Assembly: GCF_022012415.1 (NCBI RefSeq)
Contig: NZ_JAKLTR010000003.1
Span: 310,001 to 374,000, forward strand
From: Terrimonas ginsenosidimutans
GTDB taxonomy: Bacteria > Bacteroidota > Bacteroidia > Chitinophagales > Chitinophagaceae
DNA: 64,000 nucleotides
Direction of reading: 5' to 3'
This document shows, piece after piece, positions 26,507-35,800 of this stretch (its first letter is position 1; each line of letters opens with the position of its first letter). The position numbers and the translations under genes were made by a program. The notes under the pieces are model-generated. The model made no database searches, had not been told where the DNA came from, and saw nothing but the letters and a program-made list of their open reading frames with translations.

Positions 26507-28522
26507 ATGCAACGTTACGCCGCATCCCTCACCCAATATAAGCGCCTTGTTACCAGGGAAGTAAAAATAGGAGACCTCTTACTCGGCAACCTGAACCCTA
26601 TCAGGGTACAGACCATGACCACCACGGATACTATGGATACGATCGCGACGGTGGAGCAGTCCATCCGCTGTATCGAAGCCGGGGCTGAGCTGGTCCGGAT
26701 CACAGCGCCTTCAAAAAAGGAAGCGGAGAACCTGCTGCTGATCAAAAATGAGTTGCGTAAACGAGGATATCATACGCCTTTGGTAGCGGATATCCATTTC
26801 ACACCGAATGCGGCTGAGATCGCGGCGCGCATCGTGGAAAAGGTGAGAGTGAACCCGGGGAATTATGTCGATAAGAAAAAGTTTGAACTGATAGAATATA
26901 CCGATGCTGATTATGCAGAGGAGATCGACCGGATCCGCGAGCGGTTCACCCCGCTCGTGAAGATCTGTAAGGAATATGGAACGGCGATGCGCATTGGTAC
27001 CAACCATGGCTCGCTGAGTGACCGGATCATGAGCAGGTATGGTGACACGCCTGTTGGTATGGTGGAAAGTGCCATGGAGTTCCTTCGCATCGCGCGGGCA
27101 GAAACCTATCATAATATTGTGCTGAGCATGAAAGCCAGCAACCCCCAGGTAATGGTGCAGGCTTACCGCCTGCTGGTGAAAACAATGTTCGACGAGTTTG
27201 GCGAATGCTATCCGCTGCATCTCGGCGTAACAGAAGCGGGAGACGGGGAAGATGGCCGTATCAAAAGCGCTATCGGGATCGGCTCACTGCTTGAAGACGG
27301 ACTGGGAGATACGATACGTGTTTCTCTCACAGAAGATCCTGAACTGGAGATCCCGGTTTGCCAGGACCTCGTAAAAAGATATACATCTGCTACCATTCCT
27401 GCGCAGGAAGAGCAGGAGAGCAAACTGCCGTACGATCCGTTCAATTACAGGCGCAGGGAAACATTCGCGGTAAGTAATGTCGGTGGCAAACATGTGCCGG
27501 TAGTGATTGCGGACCTGAGTAAGATCGAACAGATCACTCCTTCCCATCTGCAAAGTATTGGATATACTTATGATGAAGCCATGGATAAATGGCATATTGG
27601 TGATGCTGCGGCTGACTATGTGTTTACAGGTAACCAGTTGCTGGATTTTCATCTTCCCGGAACACTGAAGGTGATCGTTTATCCTGAAGCCTGGAAAGAT
27701 GCGGCTGACCCGCTGAAGTATTACCCGATCTTCCAGGATAGCGGTTATGCGGACGCTGAATCTAAAAGCGATCAGTTGAATTTTGTAATGGTTGATTGCA
27801 AGGGCCAGCCTGTACCTGGCGAGGAAGTGATCGCACATCCTTATCTTGATTCCTTTGCCAATGATCCGACTGTGGTGATCTGCCTGAGCAGCACAGAGAC
27901 GAATGCCATGCAGTGTGTAAGAACAATGTTTGCAGCGCTTTTGGAGAAGAATATCAATAACCCTGTTGTGTTGATCACGGATAGTGGATTGCAGACACCG
28001 GATGAACACCTGATCCATTTCGCTGCTGAAACAGGCTCTTTGCTGCTCGATGGTTTTGGCGATGGGATCTGTCTTGGATTTAACTCCCGGGCACAGATGG
28101 AGAATATACAGGCGAAAGGACGTACCTATCTTGAAGTAAAAGACATTTACCAGTTTACGAATAACACTGCCTTCTCGATCCTGCAGGCAACACGCACAAG
28201 GATCTCCAAGACAGAATATATCAGTTGTCCTAGTTGTGGCCGTACGTTGTTTGATCTGCAGGAAACAACGGCGAAGATCCGGTCAAGAACAAACCACCTG
28301 AAAGGCGTGAAGATCGCGATCATGGGTTGCATCGTGAATGGTCCGGGCGAAATGGCTGATGCTGATTTTGGATATGTGGGCTCCGGTCCGGGTAAGATCA
28401 CGTTATACAAAGGCAAGGAAGTCGTAAAGAAAAATGTGAACAGTGAAGTGGCGGTGGATGAATTGATCGGTTTGTTGAGGGAGAATGATGCGTGGGTGGA
28501 GCCGGGGGAAAGTAAGAATTAA
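26507..28522 (+). CDS. ispG: 4-hydroxy-3-methylbut-2-enyl diphosphate synthase, long insertion-bearing form
   Basis: 671 residues against about 370 for the E. coli enzyme. Converts MEcPP to HMBPP in the MEP isoprenoid pathway. TIM-barrel part: TREVKIGDLLLGNLNPIRVQ, LVADIHFTPNAA, KVRVNPGNY, LSMKASNPQVMV, LHLGVTEAGDGEDG. The C-terminal part carries the iron-sulfur ligands Cys574, Cys577 (SCPSCGRT) and Cys608 (MGCIVNGPGE, with Glu615). The roughly 280-residue middle insert is the extra domain known from plant, Chlamydia and Bacteroidota IspG. Confidence 0.96.
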   Translation: MQRYAASLTQYKRLVTREVKIGDLLLGNLNPIRVQTMTTTDTMDTIATVEQSIRCIEAGAELVRITAPSKKEAENLLLIKNELRKRGYHTPLVADIHFTPNAAEIAARIVEKVRVNPGNYVDKKKFELIEYTDADYAEEIDRIRERFTPLVKICKEYGTAMRIGTNHGSLSDRIMSRYGDTPVGMVESAMEFLRIARAETYHNIVLSMKASNPQVMVQAYRLLVKTMFDEFGECYPLHLGVTEAGDGEDGRIKSAIGIGSLLEDGLGDTIRVSLTEDPELEIPVCQDLVKRYTSATIPAQEEQESKLPYDPFNYRRRETFAVSNVGGKHVPVVIADLSKIEQITPSHLQSIGYTYDEAMDKWHIGDAAADYVFTGNQLLDFHLPGTLKVIVYPEAWKDAADPLKYYPIFQDSGYADAESKSDQLNFVMVDCKGQPVPGEEVIAHPYLDSFANDPTVVICLSSTETNAMQCVRTMFAALLEKNINNPVVLITDSGLQTPDEHLIHFAAETGSLLLDGFGDGICLGFNSRAQMENIQAKGRTYLEVKDIYQFTNNTAFSILQATRTRISKTEYISCPSCGRTLFDLQETTAKIRSRTNHLKGVKIAIMGCIVNGPGEMADADFGYVGSGPGKITLYKGKEVVKKNVNSEVAVDELIGLLRENDAWVEPGESKN

Positions 28523-28596
28523 AAGGTCAAACGTAAACACAGGTGGCGGACGCCACTGATAAGGCGGGCATTCCGGTCTGACTGCGTAGTTATAAA

Positions 28597-29289
28597 ATGA
28601 AAAGAAAGTATGGGTTCATATTGTTCCCCCTGGTACTGGGTGTTCATTTGCTATCATTAGCAGCTCAGTGGTCAATGGTGGAAATGATCTCGAAGTGTTT
28701 GCTGATGCCTGTGCTTGCGATATGTTTTGTGACATGGGCGGGACGTGTGAACAAACCTGGTGTCTTTATCTTATTCGCCTTACTGTTTTCTTGGGGTGGT
28801 GATGTTTTGCTGATGTTTCAGGGACGCAATAGTTTATTCTTTTTGTCAGGCCTTGCTTCGTTTTTGATTGCACATATCTTCTACATTATTTTCTTTCATC
28901 AGATAAAAAAGCGGGAGCAGATCAGGAGCCGATTCTGGACGGCGCTGGTTGTGGCGGTTTACTATAGTGTGCTGATCACCTTGTTGAACCCGTGGCTTGG
29001 TGAAATGCGCCTGCCTGTGCGGATATATGGACTGGTGATCAGCTTTATGTTTTTGCTGGCTTTGCACATGATCTATCTTGGAGATAAGATAGCAGGCAGG
29101 CTGATGGTTGCCGGGGCTTTACTGTTTGTTATGTCGGATTCTGTTCTTGCGATCAATAAATTTTATCAGCCTGTTCCTGCTGCTGATTTGGTAATCATGC
29201 TGACCTATGGGTTGGCTCAATACTTACTTGTCAGAGGAGCTGCGAAAGTGCTGAGTGTTGAGGTGGATCTTTCCAGCAGAAGGTCGTAG
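28597..29289 (+). CDS. YhhN/TMEM86-family membrane protein (lysoplasmalogenase-like)
   Basis: 230 residues, about eight membrane segments. The family's two acidic motifs are present: LLFSWGGDVLLMF and LLFVMSDSVLAINKF. Eukaryotic TMEM86B hydrolyses the vinyl-ether bond of lysoplasmalogens; the bacterial role is less certain. It lies 75 bp after ispG; a small GTGGC/GCCAC hairpin near 28543-28556 has no T-run. Confidence 0.88.
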   Translation: MKRKYGFILFPLVLGVHLLSLAAQWSMVEMISKCLLMPVLAICFVTWAGRVNKPGVFILFALLFSWGGDVLLMFQGRNSLFFLSGLASFLIAHIFYIIFFHQIKKREQIRSRFWTALVVAVYYSVLITLLNPWLGEMRLPVRIYGLVISFMFLLALHMIYLGDKIAGRLMVAGALLFVMSDSVLAINKFYQPVPAADLVIMLTYGLAQYLLVRGAAKVLSVEVDLSSRRS

Positions 29290-29381
29290 GAATATGGCAA
29301 TGGACGCTAAGAAGCCGCAGAGAACGCAAAGATTTCTTAGCGCCCTTAGCGCCTCCTTAGCGTCCATTGCGATACTCCTAC
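29286..29381. repeat. bracketing inverted repeat, CTTAGCGCC family (G)
   Basis: 26-base arms, 29286-29311 and 29356-29381, pair with two mismatches; the inner 15 bases are perfect. The left arm includes the YhhN stop codon (29287-29289). Words on the right arm repeat about every 9-10 bases (CTTAGCGCC, CTTAGCGCCT). Confidence 0.9.
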
Positions 29382-29526
29382 GCCACCCCCAAATAATAAC
29401 AACAGTTCCCGTCAAGGCTCTTTTCCCCGGATAGAATAATCGAAAAATTAATGCAGGATTTGAATTTGCTGCTGACATAAGGTTGTCACTCCCCGGTCCG
29501 AATTTTGGATAAGTAAACCAACATTT

Positions 29527-29991
29527 ATGTGCAGGATCATTTCAGCATTGATATTTTCCCTTCTGTTTGCTGCCTTCGGCAGCGGCTGTTTCAATAACTC
29601 AAAAAAGAAAACTATGAAACTGAATGCAGGTATTATCACCACGAAACTGGAAGAGTCGAAGAAATTTTACCAGGAAGTATTGGGATTTGGGATCCGGTAC
29701 GAATCTGACTGGTTTGTATTGTTGCATACGCCTGATGGAAGTGATGAGATTGCTTTTATGTTGCCGGACCAGGCGTCACAGGCCGCTGTATTCAAACCTG
29801 TTTTTGGAGGAAAGGGTGTGTTTCTTACCATTGAAGTTGATGACGCCGATGCCGAGTACAAACGCATCAAAGATCTGAAGATCCCGATAGAGGTAGAATT
29901 GAAAGATGAGGAATGGGGAGACCGCCACTTTGCGATCCTGGATCCAAACGGTATAGGCATTGATATCGTAAAGCATACGGCTGCCGAATGA
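29527..29991 (+). CDS. VOC (glyoxalase/bleomycin-resistance fold) protein, possibly a lipoprotein
   Basis: 154 residues as written. The N-terminus (MCRIISALIFSLLFAAFGSG then Cys) resembles a lipoprotein signal with an imperfect lipobox; the ATG at 29614 (MKLNAGIITTKLEESKKFY) would give a normal 125-residue cytosolic VOC protein and has an A-rich leader. Fold motifs: FYQEVLGFG, DGSDEIAFMLP, FLTIEVDDADAEYKRI, FAILDPNGIGIDIV. The substrate cannot be inferred. Confidence 0.75.
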   Translation: MCRIISALIFSLLFAAFGSGCFNNSKKKTMKLNAGIITTKLEESKKFYQEVLGFGIRYESDWFVLLHTPDGSDEIAFMLPDQASQAAVFKPVFGGKGVFLTIEVDDADAEYKRIKDLKIPIEVELKDEEWGDRHFAILDPNGIGIDIVKHTAAE

Positions 29992-30097
29992 CGAAGAGCG
30001 AAACCGGCATTTTGCTATGCGCTCAGTGTGCCTGTTCCATGTAGCTGGCTGTATTTTCCTGTTTAGGTGTTAACTTGCAGGAAATCAAGAGCGACTT

Positions 30098-31696
30098 ATG
30101 CGGACAGATTTCCTTGTGATCGGATCAGGTATTGCAGGCCTCACTTATGCCCTTAAAATGGCAAACCGTTATCCCGATAAAAAAGTGGTTGTCATTACCA
30201 AGGCTGCGGCTGATGAAACCAACACGAAATATGCCCAGGGTGGTGTAGCTGTGGTAAATGATCTGGAGAAGGACAGTTTTGAGAAGCATATTGATGATAC
30301 GCTTATCGCAGGTGACGGTTTATGCAATAAGAACGTCGTGGAGATCGTGGTAAAGGAAGGTCCGGATCGTGTGAGAGAGCTGATAGAATGGGGCGCGCAA
30401 TTCGATAAAGAAAAGGATGGGGATTATAAGCTGGGAAAGGAAGGCGGACATTCTGAGTTCAGGATCATCCATCATAAGGATATAACAGGTTGGGAAATGG
30501 AACGTGCATTGCTGGATGCCGTTTCCCGTCAGCCGAATATCGAGCTGATCAAGCATTGTTTTGTAGTGGATATCATCACGCAGCATCATCTCGGTTATCT
30601 TGTTACAAAATCTTCCCCGGGAACAGAATGTTATGGCGTGTATGCGCTGAATCTTGTAACCAATCAGATTGAAAAAATACTGGCGAAGATCACCTTGCTT
30701 GCAACAGGCGGGAACGGGCAAGTGTATCGGACCACAACGAATCCTTCAATCGCTACCGGAGATGGAGTAGCGATGGTATATCGTGCTAAGGGAAGGATCG
30801 AGAATATGGAATTCATCCAGTTCCATCCAACGGCCTTGTATGAGCCGGGTTTGCGTGGCCAGGCATTCCTCATCACAGAAGCGGTGAGGGGTGATGGCGG
30901 AATTTTACGCAATAAAAGTGGTGAGGCATTTATGGAGCGGTATGATGAGCGCAAGGATCTGGCGCCGCGCGATATTGTTGCCCGGGCGATCGACAGTGAG
31001 ATGAAGAAGACCGGTACAGAACATGTTTGGCTGGACTGCCGTCATTTCAGCAAAGAAAAATTTATAGAGCATTTCCCCAATATTTACCAGAAGTGTTTAT
31101 CAATCGGGATCGATATCACACAGCATATGATCCCTGTTGCACCAGCGGCTCACTACAGCTGTGGAGGAATCAAAACGGATGAGTGGGGCAGGACTTCGGT
31201 AAACAACCTGTATGCCTGCGGTGAATGTTCCAGTACGGGTCTGCATGGAGCGAACCGTTTGGCAAGCAACTCCCTGCTGGAAGCAATGGTGTTTGCGCAT
31301 CGTTGTTTTATTGATGTGATCGAAAAGATCGGCAGCATTGAATTCAATGAAAAGATCCCTGACTGGAATGCGACCGGTACTTCGCAACCGAAAGAGATGA
31401 TCCTTATCACGCAAAGTTTAAAGGAACTGCAGCAGGTGATGAGTGACTATGTCGGGATCGTGCGAAACAATATCCGTTTGCAGCGGGCGCTTAGCCGCCT
31501 TGATCTGCTTTGGCAGGAAACGGAGCAACTTTACCAGGGTTCCGCAGTTTCCCCGCAATTGCTAGAATTAAGAAACCTGATCACTGTGGGTTACCTGGTG
31601 GTGAAAAGTGCCGCATTCCGAAAAGAGAGCAGGGGCTTGCACTTTAATACGGATTATCCGCAGAAGAGTGAGTTGGTACAGAATATCGTCATGTAA
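30098..31696 (+). CDS. nadB: L-aspartate oxidase
   Basis: 532 residues. Oxidises aspartate to iminoaspartate, first step of NAD synthesis. FAD site GSGIAGLTYALKMA (8-21), TKYAQGGVAVV, the succinate-dehydrogenase-like active-site region HPTALYEPG and HGANRLASNSLLEAMVFAHR, and the C-terminal helical domain (LQQVMSDYVGIVRNNIRLQR) are all present. nadA and nadC are not in the window. The following intergenic space starts at once with an inverted-repeat arm. Confidence 0.96.
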   Translation: MRTDFLVIGSGIAGLTYALKMANRYPDKKVVVITKAAADETNTKYAQGGVAVVNDLEKDSFEKHIDDTLIAGDGLCNKNVVEIVVKEGPDRVRELIEWGAQFDKEKDGDYKLGKEGGHSEFRIIHHKDITGWEMERALLDAVSRQPNIELIKHCFVVDIITQHHLGYLVTKSSPGTECYGVYALNLVTNQIEKILAKITLLATGGNGQVYRTTTNPSIATGDGVAMVYRAKGRIENMEFIQFHPTALYEPGLRGQAFLITEAVRGDGGILRNKSGEAFMERYDERKDLAPRDIVARAIDSEMKKTGTEHVWLDCRHFSKEKFIEHFPNIYQKCLSIGIDITQHMIPVAPAAHYSCGGIKTDEWGRTSVNNLYACGECSSTGLHGANRLASNSLLEAMVFAHRCFIDVIEKIGSIEFNEKIPDWNATGTSQPKEMILITQSLKELQQVMSDYVGIVRNNIRLQRALSRLDLLWQETEQLYQGSAVSPQLLELRNLITVGYLVVKSAAFRKESRGLHFNTDYPQKSELVQNIVM

Positions 31697-31697
31697 A

Positions 31698-31927
31698 ACG
31701 CGAATCTTGGTACGCGAATTTTTATACGCGAATTTTTGGACGCGAATTTTTGCACGCGAATTTCGCGAATTAGGGTCCGGAGGTGGAAGGATTTTTTTGT
31801 TTCGGAGTCTAAATAAAGAAAATTTGCAGTTTAACCAGATTTGTGTGTTTTGGCTGTTTTGCTCCGGTCACCAGTTTATCAATGCTTTAGGAGTTTAATT
31901 AGCGAAATTCGCGTTCCAAAATTCGCG
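31698..31927. repeat. bracketing repeat, ACGCGAAT family, five 14-bp tandem units (F1)
   Basis: Left arm: ACGCGAAT recurs at exact 14-bp spacing (31698, 31712, 31726, 31740, 31754), beginning one base after the nadB stop. Right arm (31896-31927) is the reverse complement of the last units; 31754-31772 pairs with 31896-31914 with one mismatch. The right arm ends two bases before the ATG at 31930, so pairing would bury that gene's translation start. Confidence 0.95.
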
Positions 31928-31929
31928 TT

Positions 31930-32808
31930 ATGTATTATGTTGTTTACGGCCTGCTGTATGCAGTGTCTTTGCTGCCGCTGAGGTTGCTGTTCCTGATCTC
32001 AGATCTTGCTTATTTTATTCTCTATTACCTGGTTGGGTACAGGAAGGCGATCGTGATGGGAAACCTGGAGATTGCTTTTCCGGAGAAAAGCCTGGAGGAG
32101 CGGAAGAAGATCGCGAAGGATTTTTACCTGAATTTTACGGATACGTTCATTGAGACGATCAAGATGATCTCGATCAGTCCGAAGGAACTTGCGCGCAGGG
32201 GTCAGTGTGATGTTGATCATTTGAATGATCTGATCGCGAAAGGACGGAATATTCATATCATGGCGGGTCATCAGTTCAACTGGGAATTTGCCAACCTGAT
32301 GTATGCGCGGTTATTGAAGATCCCGTTTGTCGGGATCTATATGCCGGTGAACAATAAGATCTTCGACAGGATCTTTTTTAAGTCGCGGTCACGTTATGGA
32401 ACGATCATGGTTTCCGCCTGGGATTTCAAGAATAAGATGCATACTATTTTCAATCAGCAATACATTCTGGCGTTGGCGGCGGATCAGAATCCGGGTGTGC
32501 CGAATAAGGCATTCTGGCTGAAATTTTTTGGGAAGGCTGCACCGTTTGTGACGGGGCCGGGCAAAGGAGCGGTGAAGAATAATACGGCGGTGGTGTATGT
32601 GGGATTCCGGAAGATCAAGCGTGGTCACTATTCTTTTACAGCTGTTCCGCTTGCCGACAATGGAGCTGATCACACCGCTGAGGAGTTGACATTGTTATAT
32701 AAGAAAGCGCTGGAGGATGCGATCAGGAAAGATCCCTCGAATTATCTGTGGAGTCATAGGAGATGGAGGCATGAATGGAAGGAGGATTATTCTCCGTTTA
32801 TTGAATAG
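31930..32808 (+). CDS. LpxL/HtrB-family lipid A (or lysophospholipid) acyltransferase
   Basis: 292 residues with an N-terminal membrane anchor (LLYAVSLLPLRLLFLISDLA). The catalytic H-x4-E box is GHQFNWEF, followed by GIYMPVNNKIFDRIFFKSR and ADQNPG, all typical of the LpxL family; the C-terminal LWSHRRWRHEW matches the family's W.HRR(W/F)K end. It transfers a secondary acyl chain in the inner membrane. The ATG lies two bases after a repeat arm and no Shine-Dalgarno is visible. Confidence 0.9.
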   Translation: MYYVVYGLLYAVSLLPLRLLFLISDLAYFILYYLVGYRKAIVMGNLEIAFPEKSLEERKKIAKDFYLNFTDTFIETIKMISISPKELARRGQCDVDHLNDLIAKGRNIHIMAGHQFNWEFANLMYARLLKIPFVGIYMPVNNKIFDRIFFKSRSRYGTIMVSAWDFKNKMHTIFNQQYILALAADQNPGVPNKAFWLKFFGKAAPFVTGPGKGAVKNNTAVVYVGFRKIKRGHYSFTAVPLADNGADHTAEELTLLYKKALEDAIRKDPSNYLWSHRRWRHEWKEDYSPFIE

Positions 32809-32814
32809 GAAGAG

Positions 32815-32841
32815 GGGTCAATCGAAAGATTGGCCCTTTTT
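32815..32841 (+). terminator. rho-independent terminator after the acyltransferase
   Basis: GGGTCAATC, loop GAAA, GATTGGCCC (one G-U pair), then TTTTT; starts six bases past the stop. Confidence 0.9.
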
Positions 32842-32974
32842 GATTATAGAAAGTTTTCCAATGCACCGTGAAAACACCTTTCTTTAGGAGCTAAAATACC
32901 CTTGATAACAGCGGTTGGATTCGTGAGATTTGGATTATTAAATTGTTCACTTCTTTCACCTAAAAACTACTGTT

Positions 32975-33619
32975 ATGAAATTGATCTTTCTGAATCGCTT
33001 GAATCGCCTGCTTGTATTTGTATTCTTTCCTTTAAGCACGGTTTTTATCGCCTGCAATAATAACGATGATGTAAGTCCGGGCAATCGTACTATAGACGAT
33101 ACCTCAAAAGCTGCTAATAGAGAAAACTGCTATGATTCAGCAAGAGCTTATGCAGCCTTACTGGAAAACCGTGTACAAAGAAGAATGGACTATTTTAACG
33201 CGAAGTCTGCAGAAAAGATGCTTGCACCGAAATTTGCGAATGTACATATTGATACATCGATTGGCCGTATATACATGCAGTCTTTTCATGACATATTCGA
33301 CAAACAAAACGATTCAAACAACACCAAAGCTGTCGTTATTACACGCAAGCAGTTAGAGTTTTATCTAAATTATCTTGATACAAGTGGTGAAAAAGCAATC
33401 CTGATGGCTTTTGGAAGATATGATCGCGATCGACTTAACAATGAAAGAGTTGTAGATGAAGAGCTCGAGATAAGAACTCCAGATTATCATAATCGTCTAA
33501 CATTGATTGTGGGCTTGCCGAGATATCCACTGGCTACATCAAAAAGAAGCAACTTTATTAGACCGTTTGTAAGCGGGAATAAAGCATTCTATGATGACTG
33601 GCAAGGTCTATGGCCGTAA
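32975..33619 (+). CDS. hypothetical lipoprotein
   Basis: 214 residues with a lipoprotein signal ending FIAC (Cys27) followed by NNNDD. No domain is recognised. The C-terminal half (LTLIVGLPRYPLATSKRSNF, AFYDDWQGLWP) has no membrane segment. The gene is visibly more A/T-rich than its neighbours and ends 10 bp before a membrane protein/two-component cluster, so it could be an envelope partner of that system (inference). Confidence 0.7.
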   Translation: MKLIFLNRLNRLLVFVFFPLSTVFIACNNNDDVSPGNRTIDDTSKAANRENCYDSARAYAALLENRVQRRMDYFNAKSAEKMLAPKFANVHIDTSIGRIYMQSFHDIFDKQNDSNNTKAVVITRKQLEFYLNYLDTSGEKAILMAFGRYDRDRLNNERVVDEELEIRTPDYHNRLTLIVGLPRYPLATSKRSNFIRPFVSGNKAFYDDWQGLWP

Positions 33620-33629
33620 ACAATAACTC

Positions 33630-34280
33630 ATGTTCTATATCATTTTTGCACTGGAAACACTTGCATTTCTAACCGGTTTGATACTGTTCAGAAAGATCAA
33701 ACCGGTTATATACCGCGTCATTGTGTTTATTCTGTTAATTACGGTTGTTAATGAAGGGATGGTTGTTTTCGGAGTATATCAGAATTGGGGTGTGTCCAAG
33801 CATTTATTTTACAACATTTTTTTTATTATCCAGCTTATTGCATTCTTGTTTATTTTCTATTTTTCTTATGAGGAACGTCGCGCGAAGCTGTTGACCGGTT
33901 TGATCGGTGTCGCGGGAATTGTGGCGAGCTCACTCATGTTGGAACGGTATGGAACGATGGGGTTCAATCCGTATTTGGTGAATTCCGTGGCAGGAACGAT
34001 CATTCTTTTGGCATGTACATATTTATACTTTCAGCAGGCTAAAGAAAAAGTTTATCATCCTAAACAGGATCCGCTATTCTGGTTCTCCAGCGGTTTGATC
34101 GTTGCAAACTTCTTCCTCCTGTTATTTATCAGTGCTACATTCTTAAAATCGTTCACCGCCGAGGCAACGAGTACGAAGATCGTAATTATGCTGACGGGCA
34201 TTGGGAATCTGCTGTATTACAGCTTTATTATAATCAGTATGCTATGCTCATCGCGATCACCGAAGCTGGTTGGTACCTGA
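33630..34280 (+). CDS. multi-pass membrane protein preceding a sensor kinase
   Basis: 216 residues, about six to seven membrane segments (first FALETLAFLTGLILF; last IGNLLYYSFIIISMLC). Its 3' end overlaps the kinase gene by 37 bp, so the two are translationally linked; it may serve as the sensing module of the kinase, which itself has only one membrane segment. No family is recognised. Confidence 0.78.
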   Translation: MFYIIFALETLAFLTGLILFRKIKPVIYRVIVFILLITVVNEGMVVFGVYQNWGVSKHLFYNIFFIIQLIAFLFIFYFSYEERRAKLLTGLIGVAGIVASSLMLERYGTMGFNPYLVNSVAGTIILLACTYLYFQQAKEKVYHPKQDPLFWFSSGLIVANFFLLLFISATFLKSFTAEATSTKIVIMLTGIGNLLYYSFIIISMLCSSRSPKLVGT

Positions 34281-35047
34281 TCGGTGCTTCAGCCTTATTT
34301 CTTCTTGTATTTACGGTCTTCCTGCTGTTCTATTACAAGGTACAAATCCGGCAAAATAATTATATGCTCAAAGAAGAACAGATGCGGTTCGAGTACCAGG
34401 AACAATTGCTAAAAACGCAATTGGAGATCCAGGAACAAACCCTGAAAACAATTTCACAGGAAATACATGATAACATCGGGCAGGCACTTACACTGGCTAA
34501 ACTCAACCTTAATACGATGTTGCCTGTTGAGGATGATCTTCTCGAGCAGAAGATCATTAACTCGAAGGAGCTCGTGAGCAAGGCCATCACCGATCTCCGT
34601 GATCTCAGTCACAGCCTCGATACAGACTATGTACAGGAAATGGGATTACAGCGTGCGATAGAGTACGAGCTGGAGCGGATACAAAAAACAGGAGCCGCCA
34701 GTGCTGTCCTGGAGGTAGACGGTAATGCATACCGCTTATCGAAACAAAAAGAACTCATCCTCTTTCGAATCACACAGGAAGCATTTACCAATAGTATTAA
34801 GCATGCCGAACCAAAATCGATCAGAGTGAACATGAATTATACTGCGGAGGGGTTGATAATGGTCATCTCCGACGATGGGAAAGGGATGGATCTTCTTGAA
34901 GTAACAGCTCCGAATGCAGGCGTAGGTACACGCAATATGCAAAGCCGCGCAGATATGATTGGAGCATCGATCAGTTTCAATAGCAGCCCGGGCAATGGCA
35001 CGTCAATCAATATATTCTTACCACATGAAAATAATAAGGATGCCTGA
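34244..35047 (+). CDS. NarL-type sensor histidine kinase (HisKA_3)
   Basis: 267 residues. One membrane segment (about 11-31), a coiled linker, then the HisKA_3 dimerisation helix with phospho-acceptor His75 (SQEIHDNIGQALTLAKLNL) and a HATPase_c domain (ITQEAFTNSIKHAE, ISDDGKGMD, GVGTRNMQSRADMIGA, PGNGTSINIFLP). There is no sensor domain of its own. It overlaps the upstream membrane protein by 37 bp and the response regulator by 8 bp. Confidence 0.92.
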   Translation: MLIAITEAGWYLIGASALFLLVFTVFLLFYYKVQIRQNNYMLKEEQMRFEYQEQLLKTQLEIQEQTLKTISQEIHDNIGQALTLAKLNLNTMLPVEDDLLEQKIINSKELVSKAITDLRDLSHSLDTDYVQEMGLQRAIEYELERIQKTGAASAVLEVDGNAYRLSKQKELILFRITQEAFTNSIKHAEPKSIRVNMNYTAEGLIMVISDDGKGMDLLEVTAPNAGVGTRNMQSRADMIGASISFNSSPGNGTSINIFLPHENNKDA

Positions 35048-35699
35048 AAATAAATACAAAGTCGCTCTTGTTGATGATCATGTTCTCCTTCGTCGTGGTC
35101 TGGCCGCTCTTGTAGACAGCTTTGATGAGTTCTCCGTGATCTTCCAGGCGGACAATGGAGAGCAGATGCAGCAGAAAATAAATTCAGATGATCTGCCTGA
35201 TCTCGTATTGCTTGACATTAATATGCCAAAGATGGACGGCTACGCTTCTGCACTGTGGCTTAAGCAGAAGTATCCACTGATAAAGATCATGGCATTGTCC
35301 ATGTACGATAATGAAAATGCAGTCATACGAATGTTCAAAGCGGGGGCGAAAGGATATATTCTGAAGGATTGTGAACCACAGGAACTGAGATCGGCTCTTT
35401 TATCTATTATGGAACGTGGGTATTATTATTCAGAGCTTGTAACAGGGAAGCTTATTCACTCCATTAACAAATTGGAAGAAGACAATGATATCCGAAATAT
35501 GACACAGCTCAATGATCGTGAGATCCAGTTTCTGAAACTTGTTTGTACGGAAATGACGTATAAAGAAATTGCGGAGCAGATGTTCTTAAGCCCGCGTACG
35601 ATCGATGGCTACCGGGATGCGCTTTTTGACAAACTGAATATCAAAACCCGTGTTGGGTTGGTCATGTACGCGATAAAGAATGGGTTTGTGAATGTGTGA
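35040..35699 (+). CDS. NarL/FixJ-type response regulator
   Basis: 219 residues from the ATG at 35040, which overlaps the kinase stop by 8 bp; the longer frame upstream is out of register with kinase coding and not credible. Receiver domain with VDDH (11-14), phospho-acceptor Asp59 (LVLLDINMPKMDG) and a conserved Lys in KAGAKGYILKDC; C-terminal LuxR HTH (LNDREIQFLKLVCTEMTYKE then IAEQMFLSPRTIDGYR). It is the partner of the kinase just upstream; targets unknown. Confidence 0.93.
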   Translation: MPENKYKVALVDDHVLLRRGLAALVDSFDEFSVIFQADNGEQMQQKINSDDLPDLVLLDINMPKMDGYASALWLKQKYPLIKIMALSMYDNENAVIRMFKAGAKGYILKDCEPQELRSALLSIMERGYYYSELVTGKLIHSINKLEEDNDIRNMTQLNDREIQFLKLVCTEMTYKEIAEQMFLSPRTIDGYRDALFDKLNIKTRVGLVMYAIKNGFVNV

Positions 35700-35717
35700 G
35701 AGTCCGGGGGAGGTGAG

Positions 35718-35793
35718 GTTTAAAAGTTTAATAGTTTAAAGGTTTAATAGTATAGGACAACTATTAAACCTTTAAACTATTAAACTTTTAAAC
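35718..35793. repeat. 33-bp perfect inverted repeat between convergent genes, GTTTAAA family (A3)
   Basis: Left arm 35718-35750 and right arm 35761-35793 are perfectly complementary over 33 bases with a 10-base loop. The arms are four 8-bp words (GTTTAAAA GTTTAATA GTTTAAAG GTTTAATA). The word order is kept between arms although the words differ. It fills nearly all of the 101-bp space between two stop codons. Confidence 0.97.
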
Positions 35794-35800
35794 TTTTCTC

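Noticed and set aside
31698-31772. Regular repeats looked like a CRISPR-like array
   Set aside because: The period is only 14 bp with 5-6 variable bases, far too short for repeat plus spacer, and there are no cas genes. It is one arm of an inverted repeat.
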